Source: Spongilla lacustris (lineage: Eukaryota; Porifera; Demospongiae; Spongillida; Spongillidae). Taken from it: DNA of 64,000 nucleotides. This document shows, one piece after another, positions 42,596 through 54,728 of the stretch (position 1 is the first letter of the stretch; every line of letters starts with the position of its first letter). The position numbers and the translations under genes are program-made. The stretch is from positions 24,881,724 to 24,945,723 of the forward strand of contig OX442415.1 in assembly GCA_949361645.1 (NCBI GenBank), written 5' to 3'. The notes below the pieces were generated by a model. It was given only the letters and a program-made list of their open reading frames with translations. It did not search any database and was not told the DNA's origin.

Positions 42596-43584
42596 ACGAG
42601 GTGGTACCAGAATAGGACTATGGTATAACGATACTTCGATTCTGTCTTTATTCTAAGAGAAGCCATCTACTATATTTCTAATCGTCTTTCAGTTAGATTC
42701 CACCAGCGTTTGCATGATGCTGGCTTCATTTAATTTTTGTGTTTTCAAATACTTGTATAGTGGCATCTCATGGGCGTTGCTAATGCACTACGTAATCCTT
42801 TCCATATTTCGGGTAATGAAACCGTGAATGAATTGTATACATGTACCACAAATCATGGATCCAGGGTTTGCGCAGGACAATCCCGGGATTGCGCAAATCC
42901 ACGCCGGTGTCGGAGCAGATTCTGTCCCCCCGCAGATTTTGTCCCCCCGGACATAATCTGCTAGCGGAAATTGTCCTCCACGGACGTAATCCGCTAGCAG
43001 ATATTGTCCCCCTTCCGCATAAATTGTCCCCGTCCCACCCCCCCCCCCCTTTCCCCTTCCTGTACACTGTAGGTGTCAACAGTAGGTTAGGTGATCGATA
43101 CTCCGCCTTTCCATTAGGAGTGAGATATCGGAAGGACCCCTCCCCCCAATCTGTATCAGGTCCTATAAGCAAACAGCCCCGCCCGCTTTTTGCCGAAACA
43201 TACAGTATCCCCCATCCTTTTCGTATCGGGTATGGTTCTGTGCAAGTGTCTTGAATACTATTAGCCGATTCCACTATGCATACTTCCCCCACCCAGTCCC
43301 GCCGTCCTATCAATCGATCTCCCCGCCAGTCTTCTTGGCCCTCTGCCCTTAAAGGAGGAGTTTCCGTATAAAAGGAGCTAAGTGCTTGGATCCAAAAATT
43401 TCAACAGGCTGTGCGGCTGTTTAAATTTTAAATGGTGGCTGCATATTAATGCGTTGAGGCTTGTCATGAACAGCGTACGTACAAGAGTTCTTCACACATG
43501 TTCTGAGCGCCATATCGTGCAATAATACAGTCTGAAGTTAATAACACTAAGTTAAAAAACTGGATCACATGTTCTATTAATATT

Positions 43585-43621
43585 ATACTCGTAATGGCGA
43601 CCTCATCGCCATTACGAGTAT
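43585..43621. repeat. Perfect 16-bp hairpin
   Basis: ATACTCGTAATGGCGA, loop CCTCA, then the exact inverse. An ATG inside the first arm opens a 61-residue frame (MATSSPLRV, 43594-43779) of unknown meaning. Confidence 0.88.
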
Positions 43622-44230
43622 CCTCATCCTATACCGATACAGACAACTTTCGGCACAGACTACACCTAATTTTCCTCTCTATAGACGGAAAGGAAACTTT
43701 TCTGAGTCGGTTTGAAGCAGCGAGGCTACTACTTGTACCCGGTTGCAAGCGGAGCGCTATATATCTACTATCAGCCTGAGGGTGTTGAGGTGACTGGTTA
43801 GCTGGACCGTGTATTGGCACAACCTGAAAGGCCCAAGCCTCAAGGAGCAGAAAATCCTGTTCTTGGAATGAAATCATGTTGGACTCTGGGATAGATAGAG
43901 ATATACATATATGTATATAAAAAAAAGGGGGTTTATTGTAGGAATCTATACGTGAGACGAAGCCCCAGTGACCAAGACTTCATTCCAGACAAGAGCACAG
44001 GGTTGCTCAGACCAGCGAGGTGGTGTGCATTAAGGTAGTCTTCCACAAGCTATAGCCCGAGGTTTACTCACATAAAAAAATTTCTTTTTTTTCCATTTCA
44101 CATTTTCTTTCCAACAAAGGGTTGAACATCACTACCAGCCTTATTTAAAGCAGTATGTAGAAGAACTCAGATTTGGCATGGTAAGGTAACTATTTGTTTT
44201 TTTGTGTGTATTGATTGGAGTTACTTATTG

Positions 44231-44329
44231 CAGACACTAGAATGTGGTGAAGGAGTTGCATTAGATCTGTGCTGGTCTGGTTCATACTATGGATCTGACG
44301 TGGTTCCACTGAGCTTTCCGATAAGGGTA
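44231..44329 (+). other. Possible exon of unknown protein
   Basis: The stretch between an acceptor-like TTATTGCAG and a donor-like AAGGGTATG is open and encodes ECGEGVALDLCWSGSYYGSD. I do not recognise it. It may belong with the RNB exon further right. Confidence 0.3.
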
Positions 44330-45049
44330 TGTTTTCTCTGGACAAATGGAATATTTGTCTATTCAGCAAGAGGCACCAAGGTTCACTTGTATTGGTTCTG
44401 GTGGCAATCCTGGCTGTCTGTGTGGGTGTACACATATGTGTGCATGAGCTATTTCTACATACATGTAGTATCCACACCTATGCAGCATGTGCTGTGTCCT
44501 CCACGTATCTCCTGTGCCTCCTCCCTCTTCCTCTCTCTTTCTTCTTTCCCTCTCTCTCCTTCCTTCCCCTCCCTCACACCTATCTCTCCCTTTCCTTTCC
44601 CACACTTCCCTTCACTCATACCTCTCCCCTGTGGTGTTCGTTGACTCTGGGCCTTCAGACTCCCAGTACCCAAAAGGTCTTTTTGTACAGACCAGTGGTC
44701 TTATATGACCATTTACCAAAGCTATCCTCGATGGTAGGCATGTTGCTGTGGTCATCAATCCCCTAATCACTCTCCTCCCCCCTCTAGAGCTCCCTATGGT
44801 TACCATGTAGCCTCCATGGGATGTTGACCCTGAAAGGTCAGTACACGTAGGGACCTTCACCATCATGTTCAGTATACATGTAGATCCTGTGAGCTGTGAT
44901 TATTTAGAGATGCCCTCTCAGTCAGATGGGTGTGCCTTGTTTCATGCCATATAAGGGACTGAAGGTCACAATATGTTTCCATGTTCATCACAACATTGTA
45001 CTAGGTACGTGTTTCATTTATCTGGGCATTACAGCTGTAGTAGCCCTCA

Positions 45050-45680
45050 CCCTCCCAGGCCCCAGCACACCCACACCTTCCTCAACACACCATCCCATCC
45101 CCAGCACGCCATCACACCCTCCCAGGGAGGGGGAGAGTGTGAGGGTGTGCTGGGTAGAGTGAGGGTGTGCAAGGACTGGGAGGGTGTGAGGTGTGCTGGG
45201 GAGGGTGTGATGGGGACTTGGAGAATGTGATGGTGTGTTGGGGAAGGTGCAGGTGTGCTGAGAACTGGAGGGTGTGATGGTGTGCTGGGGAAGGTGAGGG
45301 TGTGATGGGGACCCAGCACACCTGACACCCTCTCTGTCCTCAGCACACCCGCACCTTTCTCAACACACCATCCCCTCTAGCACTCCATCACACGCCATCA
45401 CACCCTCCCAGTCCCCATCACACCCTCCCCAGCACACCTCGCATCCTCCCAGTCCCCATCATACCCTCCCCAGCACACCTCACACCCTCCCAGTCCCTGC
45501 ACACCCTCACCCTCCCCAGCACACCTCACACCCTCCCAGTCCCTGCACACCCTCACCCTCCCCCTCACCCTCCCCAGCACACCTCACACCCTCCCAGTCC
45601 CCAGCTCACCCTCTCTACCCAGTACACACTCACACCCTCCCCTCCCCAGCACACCTCACACCCTCTGTCCCCAGCACACC
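45050..45680. repeat. Strand-switching C-rich/G-rich repeats
   Basis: Degenerate copies of CCAGCACACCTCACACCC and CTCCCAGTCCCC run on the plus strand at 45050-45120 and 45310-45680. The middle (45120-45310) carries the same units on the minus strand. The block is therefore an inverted tandem array that could form long hairpins. Confidence 0.85.
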
Positions 45681-45745
45681 CTCACTGCTAGCCGTATTAT
45701 GGATTGAAGGTCTTATGGTTAACTATTCTTTTTATCCTGTTACAG

Positions 45746-45834
45746 AATGGTGGCACAGAGCTTGGAGTACATATATCTGATGTTTCCTTCTTTTTGAGGC
45801 CTGGTACAATGACTGACTTGGAGGCCAATCACAG
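45746..45834 (+). pseudogene. Isolated exon of an RNB-family exoribonuclease (DIS3-like)
   Basis: Between acceptor TTACAG and donor GTGGGT, 89 nt encode GTELGVHISDVSFFLRPGTM followed by TDLEANH. VGVHIADVS(Y/F)F and the following DLEA are the signature of the RNB catalytic domain of DIS3, DIS3L and DIS3L2 nucleases, which degrade RNA from the 3' end. The catalytic aspartates normally encoded just upstream, and the continuation downstream, were not found within the window. A lone exon inside a transposon-like element suggests a captured or duplicated fragment. Confidence 0.72.
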
Positions 45835-46653
45835 GTGGGTGGGTAGGGGCTGGGGAAGATTAGTTGGGTGGGATTATTTAGTGGTAAGAGTGGTGTAGGT
45901 GTGCCTGTTATTGGGTGACTGCATTTCGTGTGTTATTTGATATGTAATGTGCATTTATGCATCCATTCTTATTCCTGTGTACATTTAGGGTTCAGGGTGA
46001 TCAGCTATTTGGAGAGTTCTAGTCAGCAGCAAGGTTACACTCCAAAGGGAAGCCAGCAGCCATTTGTGCATAAAAGGAAGTACTAAGAAAAACCGTCATC
46101 TACAAGATGTTTTGTATCTTCGTTGTATTTCCGTTATTCCTTTGTGTGTGTGTGTTTTTTTTTAAAGCTGACAAGGTGTTACAACGCAAACCGTGCACGG
46201 GTCCAACGTTATAGTCCTGCATGTACTCGTAGTCATTAGGTGGGGGGGAAAAGGCTGAAGCCATGTAACACATCGCACGCTAACCTTATGATTTGAAAAA
46301 AAAGCTGTAGGTCCACGTCCGGGTCTTTGTCATACCGGTACGCGCATGCACGTGATAATTGGCCTTCGAGCCACGGTCACCTTTCAAACTGTAAAGTGCA
46401 CGATCGAGTACAGCTAGAAATGACTTTGTAGGACCAAATTAGGCAGAGGCTGGAATATACATGTGTATCGGTCCATGCACACGAAGCTGCGCTAATAAAC
46501 ACAAAGGGAAGGGCGGGGAGCATATTCTGCGGAGGTGGGACAAAATCCGCTAGCAGAATTATGTCCTGGCCGGGGGGACAGAATCAGCTAGCGGATTTTA
46601 TCAGGGGGGACAGAATCCGCTAGCGGATTCTGTCCGGAGGTATATGACACCGG

Positions 46654-47419
46654 CTTTGCGCGTAACATATATTACACACTTCTTAAAAATTAAATTTCTG
46701 TACATTCAACTGCATGACTGTGTTAGGCGCAATCTATCAATTCGTGCAATTGATAAATTGAGCTGCGCATTATGTGAGGCGAAGAGAGACTGAGGATTCG
46801 TCAAAGGGAGGGCTTAGTAGTGGTGTCAGTGTCACTGCTTCTTTCAGACATTGGGTGAATAAGTTTGAGCTGCTAAACTGCGCAGAGCTGGGGTTGACTG
46901 ATATGTTGTGTCTCCTGATTAAAGCCAAGGTATATATATAAGTAAATCAAGAAAATTACATCTACGTGCATGCCATGCAGGTAGTGTATAGGGATAGAGG
47001 GAGTGAATGTGTTTCTTTGTGCTCCCCTCCTCAAGTAGAATTAGATAAAATATAATCTTGCATGATCATGGCTTTGACAGAGGAAAACCAGCAGCTGCCT
47101 TCAATTAAAAGTTGCAGCTGCATATTCTTCAAGTTCCTCTTTCTTCTGTAAAGAGGCAGTGTGCATTTTCCATTTTAGCAATGGCTGGTGCTTTGTGCAC
47201 GTGGAACTGTAGGTTACAGATATTGTGTTTGTATGTGTATTGTTGGTATACATGCATGTATTATATATTAACATGTATAAATAAGTGCATATATGTATAT
47301 GACTCATAATTGCATGAATGGATGTGTATTCAATTATTTCTTTCTTCTTAACAGAATGACAATGCATTTATCGTGTAGTTGCTATGGTTGAAAAGTTCTA
47401 TGACATCGTTGAACATATC
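46654..47419. other. No gene seen
   Basis: AT-rich spacer with no recognised motif. Confidence 0.55.
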
Positions 47420-48610
47420 CATTCATTGGAATGTGGTCATGTTGGTTACAAAAAAACCCCTAATAATGTGTATGGTATTTGGTTCTATAAGTATTAAGTA
47501 AATCTGGCCAATGCCGTAAGAATGAAGGTCGCGAATTCTTTTGCATTTGAATACAAAATTGCATGCATGCAAGACATAAAAATTTGCAATAGTTGCCCAG
47601 GGCAATGCACAATTCAAGGCAGCTCACGCTACAGATGTATGAAATAAAAGTTAATATGGTTAAAGTCTTCCTCTACTACACAGACCTATTTACTACCACA
47701 AAGGAAGGCTGGTACCACATTTTCATTATTTGGTTCATATACTATATACATGTACATCAACTTCATACAATGTAGTAAATCTAGCCAAATGCGGTATAGA
47801 ATAAATGTCGCGATTGTTTTTTTTTGCAATTGACTGAATACAAAATTGCAAAGTCTGCATGCAAAGCTGCTGGGGCAATGCACAATGCGGCAAGAACTGC
47901 ATGCACGTGCATAGCATACGGCATGCGGTTATAGTCTTCCTCTACTACATATTCCTATTTACTACTTGGTAAAAGAAGGCTGGTACCACATTTTCAGTTA
48001 TTTGGGTCATAAAAAGTAGTAAATCTGGCCATACAATGCCGTAGGATTGAAGTGTGACAAATTTTTTGCAATTGAGTACAAAATTGCAAGACTTAAAAAA
48101 AAAATGCTTAAGTTGCAAAGGTGCTGGGGCAATGCACAATTCAAGGCAGCTCACACTACAGAATCTGATGTACATTACTGCCAGCAAATATCAGTCTTCC
48201 TCTCAGTTGTACTGCCAGAATAGTCTTATTTTCTACTACAAAGACAACATTTTCATTATTTGGTTAAATCTGGCCAATGTCATAAGAATTGAAGTATACC
48301 AAAAAACAAAAATTCGTATGCAAAGCTGCTGGGGTAATGCACAATTGCAATCACGTGCATAGCATACGGCAGCTCACCCTGCATGCAGATATACATGAAA
48401 GCAAATGCGGTTATTACATAGTACTATTTACTACTTGGTAAAGGAAGGCTGGTACCACATTTTCATTATTACAAAGTAGTACAGAAATCTGGCCATGCAA
48501 TGCCGTATATATAGGATTGAAGTGTCACAAATTTATTTTGCAATTCAGTACAAAATTGCAAGACCTAAAAATTGCAAAAGTTGCAAAGCTGCTGTGATGC
48601 AGGAGCTTAA
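47420..48610. repeat. Long-unit tandem repeat, about 4-5 degenerate copies of ~250 bp
   Basis: Recurring pieces in the same order are GGCTGGTACCACATTTTC, TAAATCTGGCCA...GCCGTA, ATTGAATACAAAATTGC, GCTGCTGGGGCAATGCACAA and GGCAGCTCAC. They start near 47503, 47770, 48020, 48260 and 48480. Copies differ by many small indels. No coding capacity. Confidence 0.8.
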
Positions 48611-50256
48611 GCTATATAGCGCTCCTAGTTCCCAGCCCATCCCATATATATACCCACCCCCTACATGCAGTATAAAAACTATTCCGCTCTGTTACTAGTT
48701 AGTTCCACGCCCTTATTATTTTCCCGAACCTCCTCATCTCCGGACCACCCTACAGGCCTATAGCTGCTGCCGGGCCTCAGTTGCCTTGCCATAAACTTCA
48801 GACACCGTGCCACAGTCATCAAATTCTTTCGGTTTGATGCTTCGTCACCAGCTGCAGCCAGCTTTTACACAGCTGGAACGGAACACTGACTACATGTGTA
48901 GATACATATCACGCGACCTTCATCTTTAGTTAGTGGATTCAAGACCTCTTTTAATTTGAAACCATTGTGGCCATGAGTTATTTCCTTCGCACCAAACATT
49001 GTGGTCATATGGTTGGGGGAGGGTACTTGAGAACTGACTACTATCAGTTCTATGTGATATATAATTATCCATACTGGGTACATGCACACAATGTTATCAG
49101 TGTATCCTTTTTTCGAGGTGGACCTTGGGCAAAAAGGGTCGAGCCATAGCCCGCCGGCTGCTACATGCAGTCCTGACTTGATCCCGTACCAGTGCTCTTA
49201 CATGCACTCGTGCACATGGCAGTTCTTATCTGAGAAAGTTAGTGGTATTTAGGATTTGAAGGCAATGGTGGTGTAAAAAGGAAGGGAACAAGGGATTCAG
49301 TGGAGATACAATAATTATCCCTATATTTAGCAACATAATTGTAATGACGTTCTATACGTGGCTAAATATATGAATAATTAAATTAAAATAATGGTCACCA
49401 CCAATGGTCTCCCTCTGCTACATATGGTCCCCCTTTTGTAGTCACAAATATGTCAATCTTTTCGAGCCGACCATAAATAGGTACTTGGATATTTTTTTCA
49501 AATTGATATTATTGCAACAATTCGCATGGTTCTAAAAAGAGTAAAAAATGTGCGGTATATTACTTATCATATCATCTTTTTTCATTCGGTCAATACGGCA
49601 GCATAAAGCGGTACTTTTGAATGTATGGAATTGAATGACCGCGCTAAAAAAAACTGTGCCGGTTTAACTTATTTTTGCTACACTGATCTTACTAAACATG
49701 CTACTGCAGCCAAATGTATAAGGAGTAACTGCCACACATACCTGCATATAAAAATAGTTTTTAGCAGGTACTACAGCAGATATTATGCATAAAATCATGC
49801 CAAATATGCAGGCTGCTCATGGTAGCGATATAGAAATATATAGCCCAAGTGTATATATATATCATGTTCTCGGAAACCAAATTTAACCATTCAATGTAAA
49901 AGGCATTTCACATGTCAGGAAAATGAACAAAAATCATATCTCCAGTAACATAGTCAGTAAGCAGCTGTAATATGCTCATCTTCCCCTTCTTCCTCCGATG
50001 TCTTGTTGTGTCCAGTAACAGATGGTGGCTTTTGGAACTTTACCAGTACTTTTCACTGAAATAATGTGTCCATGATACAGAATAGTGTGTTTTTGCCGGC
50101 TCAGTAAACCATAAATGTTCAATGTAAAGGCCATTAAGTATAGACATATTATATTAGATATAACATTTCTAACAGTTTCTGTTTGTTCAATGCTAAGTTC
50201 TGGGAGAACTTTTTACTTTTTATATTTATTGAAATATTTCAATACACTGCTGGTAT
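48611..50256. other. No gene supported
   Basis: Mostly AT-rich sequence with short open frames only. Nothing recognisable. Confidence 0.55.
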
Positions 50257-50644
50257 GTGCCAATTAAGGCTTGAAACCGGTTGTTCATGTTCCGGAGCTC
50301 GGATCCGGTTAACCGGTTAACCGCCGGTTAACCGATTGCGAGAATCAAATAACCGCCCCAACTGGTTTTATTTCGGCTAAATAACCGACCGGTTGGTATT
50401 TTAGCAAGTGGCATCACGCGAGTCTTACACTTTCAATAGTGCTGGGCACGAGAAAACAATAAGCGGACGATCGAAGATCCATCTCACGTGGTACAACTAA
50501 TCTTTATCTTTTAGTATATAATTATAACTATAGGCCTAATGGTGAGTACGCGTGCACAGCATGTCGTACGCGGCGAGATCAGCGACGTGCTTAGGAACTA
50601 GTATACGCCGTGGACCATATCATCTAACTTGCCATGTGGCTAAT

Positions 50645-51319
50645 TAAAGTGCTAGTCGGGCGGGTTTACTACCGCGTTTGGTCGGGTATTCGGATGAAGA
50701 GCATATACCACCCAGGAATTTTACGTAACATTGTTGTGAATATCGTTTTATACATATATTACCACTGCTACCCAATTGGACTGCACTCCCCGTTGCAGCA
50801 GAACAAATCTTGGTATAGTACGGTGGCCCTGGAGGTCGCGCGACCAAACATTGTACGCCACGCAATTTTGCGATTGAACAATGTAGCGACGGTCCGATTC
50901 CGCGATCGATCATTGATCCCATTCCGCGACCAAACAAACATCCACTTCCGCTACCGTACATCAACGCGAACTAGCATTGATCTATTTTTGGGATCGAACA
51001 ACGGTCTATTTTTGGGATCGAACAGCGGGCCGTTTCTCCGACCGACCAGCCAAACGTACTATGGGATATACATGTAGGCGGTACCTTCCATGACGTCACC
51101 GAAAATACTATTAGCACAGTCAGGTAACGATGCATATGCACGCACATGCAGGGCTAATAGTACGATACTGAAGGCAGCAGAAGACAATCCCGGTCATACT
51201 CGGCTAATGCACCACGTGGTTGTTGGGTAAGTGTACGTGTGGGCTACGTGTGTGTATGCTGGCTACATTGGCGTAGTACCAGTAAATTAACGGCATCGCT
51301 ATACCGGTCCGCTATACCT
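50645..51319 (+). repeat. Left inverted arm of the hAT-type element
   Basis: It matches 52808-53390 in inverse orientation with small indels. Both arms keep an open frame containing FRDRSLIPFRDQ and DLFLGSNNGLFLGSNSGPFL (50634-51077 plus; 53078-53332 minus). The protein-like similarity follows from DNA similarity and internal short repeats, so a real protein is doubtful. Confidence 0.82.
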
Positions 51320-51580
51320 ATGTGCTGTGTTTGTTTGATATGTGCTATCTTTGTGTGTGATGTCTGTGTTTGTGTGATATGTGCTGTGTGTGTGTTTGTG
51401 TGATATGTGCTGTGTTATGTGCTGTGTGTGTGTGTTTGTGATATGTGCTGTGTGTGTGTTTGTGTGATATGTGCTGTGTGTGTGTTTGTGTGATATGTGC
51501 TGTGTTTGTGTGCTGTGTGTTTGTGTGATATGTGCTGTGTGTTTGTATGTGTGATATGTGCTGTGTGCTTGTGTACTATG
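51310..51580. repeat. TGTGCTGTGTGTGTTTGTGTGATA minisatellite
   Basis: About nine copies of a unit combining GTGATATGTGCTGTG with TGTGTTTGT runs. Further plain TG runs lie at 51665-51700 and 51785-51830. Confidence 0.85.
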
Positions 51581-51858
51581 TGCTAAAACAACTAATCCTC
51601 CCCCCACTGAGGTGTTGGATTGTCTTTTGTGGTCACACTTCAGAGATTACTTTTTAAATGCAGCTGTGTGTGTGTGTGTGTGTGTGTGTGTGACTGTGTG
51701 TTGTGGGTATGTGCTATAGCAATTAACCCCCTCACTGAGGTTTTTTTGTGTGGTCACATTGTCAAAGATAACTATATGTGACTGTATGTGTGTGTGTGTG
51801 TGTGTGATTGTGTGTTTTTGTGTGTGTCAATAATATGTTCATGTTTCCTTTATTTCAG

Positions 51859-51985
51859 ATTGCATACTTTAGGATGTCCCACACTTGTAAGGAGTGATTG
51901 TGGAACAGAAAATGTGCTATTAAATGGCTTTATGATGACCAGTATTGGAGAGCCTGTCCTCTAGGGCACAGCAAACACTTGAGAG
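51859..51985 (+). pseudogene. Remnant of a DDE integrase-like exon
   Basis: After acceptor TATTTCAG the frame reads LHTLGCPTLVRSDCGTENVL and then NGFMM. (V)RSD.GTEN is the second-aspartate region of integrase-core (rve-like) domains found in many invertebrate proteins and Ginger-like transposases. Only about 30 residues are recognisable and a stop follows. It sits in the centre of the inverted-arm element. Confidence 0.5.
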
Positions 51986-52807
51986 CATCCCACCAGGTAT
52001 ATAAACTCTCCATGGCAACTATAGAGGGATATGCACCTGCTGTTCAAGTCGTCCAGATCCTTCACACTCTCGCTACCCGATGATGATGATGAGGCAAATG
52101 GTTCTTTATATTTCATGTAACATATGGTCCTCTCCAGGGCTGGGGAGGAGCCATTTTAATCCTTATCAAGATTCATGACTTTGCATGTACTCGAAAAATT
52201 TATTTTACAAAAATTCGTTCTGCACTTGTTTTATCATTTTGTATGCATATACAAGATGCCAATAGAGGATAGTCACGATTTTCTAACTCTAAGGTTTCAT
52301 GATCAGCTTGTTGTACACATCAACATGCAAACACCAGTTTGGACCCTGCAATGAACCACAAAGTTCAAACTGAGTAGCTGGATGCATGGTGGTGACAAAT
52401 CATTGCCTTGTTCATGTACATGTAGGTTAACCTTGTCAGTCATTTTTATTTATGTAGCCATGAACCAACAAGATCCATTACTGCAAGTAGCATCATCACA
52501 GCAGATCTAGATAAGTGATGAACGAATGTCTGTTAAGAACCACGTGTACCTCACCCAAATATGGGGCACCTTTTAATGGTGTATCCATACTTCATTTGAA
52601 GCATTCGCCACATTGACCGGTACCCGAGGCACCAGTTGGACGTTTGCAGCTCATTCTATGGCTCCCCAATATGGACACTCTGTATTTTCGTAGCTCGGCA
52701 AAGTACTGACTTTAATGGCCTGATGTACCAGTGTGTATTAAAGGCGTACGTGTTGTCACAAAGTCCCATGCAGTGCAGTGAGCCTTTTCCTGAACCATGT
52801 TAGCCTG

Positions 52808-53390
52808 AAGGTATAGCGGGCCGGTATAGCGATGCCGTTAATTTACTGGTACTACGCCAATGTAGCCAGCATACACACACGTACACTTACCCAACAACCA
52901 CGTGGTGCATTAGCCGAGTATGACCGGGATTGTCTTCTGCTGCCTTCAGTATCGTACTATTAGCCCTGCATGTGCGTGCATATGCATCGTTACCTGTGCT
53001 AACTTACGGTGGACTATAGGATGATTCGTCTCTGTAAAGTATAATAGTATTTTCGGTGACATCATGGAAGGTACCGCCTACATGTATATCCCATAGTACG
53101 TTTGGCTGGTCGGTCGGAGAAACGGCCCGCTGTTCGATCCCAAAAATAGACCGTTGTTTGATCCCAAAAATAGATCAATGCTAGTTCGCGTTGATGTACG
53201 GTAGCGGAAGTAGATGTTTGATTGGTCGCGGAATGGGATCAATGATCGATCGCGGAATCGGACCGTCGCTACATTGTTCAATCGCAAAATTGCGTGGCGT
53301 ACAATGTTTGGTCGCGCGACCTCCAGGGCCACCGTAGTATAGGCTTAATTGTCACCCAAACGCAGTAGTAGGGCCCGCCCGACTAGCAAA
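52808..53390 (-). repeat. Right inverted arm of the hAT-type element
   Basis: Inverse copy of 50645-51319. A short insertion (about 53000-53045) is present only in this arm. Confidence 0.82.
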
Positions 53391-53570
53391 GCGCTGGTTT
53401 AGCGTTTGGTCCATCGATTATGCATAAATAATTGGGAATTCATTTTTAAACCGGAAATTACCGGTTATTTTAAAACGAACAACGTTAACCGACCGGTTTT
53501 TTTTTAATTTAATAACCTGTTACAACCGGTTTTTTTTCTAAACTAACAGGTTTCAAGCCTTAGTGCCAAT

Positions 53571-54208
53571 TGTTTTAGCTGTTTTTTTTAAATTTTAATG
53601 ATACACCTACATGTAGGCGAAAAACGTGGTTTTAACCTACATGTAGGCGTTATATTGCGACCTCTGGTCCTCGCATTGAATGGCGCATAAAACATTCAGT
53701 TCTAATAATGTACCACTAAACCATTCGGCTTCATTTGTAATTCACTTCGGAGACTCTTAAACCATCGACTCTGTAGATATTCGATCGAGATGGAGGAGCG
53801 TATAAAAATTGCCTACGATCTTGATGGCGGATAGCATAAAAGATGGAAATCGCGTGTTTTTGGCGACAGGAGGTCAAAAAATAGCTGTCTAAACAACGAA
53901 AAAGCTTGTAGCAAAGTTTTGAGAAAATTGGAACAACTTGAGTAAAAGAGGGGCGTGTCCGAACCAGAGCGTACGTAGTAGCTGGCGTTGTTTTCTGACG
54001 CCACCTTGCAAGTAGACCTCCTTGCTGTACTGATTATGCTTATTTCAAGCGTTGGCTAATTGTTCATACATGTAGGTTAACGTGCTTACATGTAGTGGTC
54101 GACCTATCGTTAAGTTTAATGTCTCTTATTTTAGAATGAAGATTGGGTTCAATTTTAGCCTTCCATTGTAAAGCTTGCTTTAAAATGTGCATATGCCTAC
54201 TCCTGTGG
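53571..54208. other. No gene seen
   Basis: Spacer with a CCTACATGTAGGCG direct repeat (near 53607 and 53637). No coding motif. Confidence 0.5.
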
Positions 54209-54728
54209 TTATTCATCTTCAGTTGTTGTTTTTAAGCATGTGTGATTTACTTTAGCCATTCTCTGCAACTCATCCTTCCTTTTTGCACAATTCTTACAAT
54301 CAGTTCTTACATTAAGTGGAACTGATAGGTAAAGGTGGATTGCACATACATTTATCTCTGTATTCAAAACAGGTAAAGGAACAGCTACATCCTCAGCTGT
54401 GTCAATAGACACTATAAACTGCTCATTGAGAAACACCTCTACTTCAGCCCAACATCTTGTACGATTTTTTGACATTATATTAATAATATGACGTATTGCC
54501 CACCGCAACACATCAGGTGTAGTGGTGACACTGCTTCCAGCAGAGTGCTCAAGAATTGATGCAATGATACTTCTTGTATTTTCTAAACGTTGAGGTGCTA
54601 TATCGGTGTGGATGTAAATAAACACTAGCCCCATTCGTATCATGGGTGCTTGCAGTTCATTACGTTCATTAAAATGGTCCACAAAACTCTTCAAATCACC
54701 AACAGACTTCATTACCCATGCAACTACA
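54209..54728 (-). CDS. Unidentified exon-like ORF
   Basis: An open frame of 167 residues, extendable upstream to an acceptor-like GTGTGTAG at about 54729. It encodes a soluble-looking mixed protein with VGDLKSFVDHFNERNELQAP and RWAIRHIINIMSKNRTRCW, and ends in a lysine/threonine tail after C..CAKRKDELQRMAKV. No domain was recognised. Base composition and codon variety look like true coding sequence. It lies just outside the RAG1-like transposon and on the opposite strand, so it could be part of a host gene or of an older element. Confidence 0.4.

Larger units (their letters stand above)
42908..46649 (+). mobile_element. TGT...ACA element with perfect CCGG duplication, carrying gene pieces (copy 2)
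   Basis: The left end TGTCGGAGCAGATTCTGTCC and the right end finishing TATATGACA are flanked by CCGG on both sides (42904-42907, 46650-46653). Subterminal arrays of TCTGTCCCCCC words with GCTAGCGGATT palindromes lie in inverse orientation at 42920-43035 and 46509-46640, parallel to the GCCTAGGC arrays of copy 1 (1436-2956). Between them are at least one host-type exon (RNB domain, 45746-45834) and low-complexity DNA. No transposase found. Confidence 0.68.
50265..53562. mobile_element. hAT-type element with 8-bp duplication and large inverted arms
   Basis: TAAGGCTTGAAACC at the left and its inverse at the right are flanked by GTGCCAAT on both sides (50257-50264, 53563-53570). Inside each terminus are ACCGGTTAACCGG words typical of hAT MITEs. 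Large inverted arms (about 50645-51319 and 52808-53390) enclose a centre with GT-rich repeats (51310-51840) and a DDE-like exon remnant. No hAT transposase was seen. Confidence 0.85.

Noticed and set aside
50634..51077. Gene encoding the FRDRSLIPFRDQ repeat protein
   Set aside because: Kept in both arms only because the arms are similar DNA. The motif repetition comes from short internal DNA repeats.
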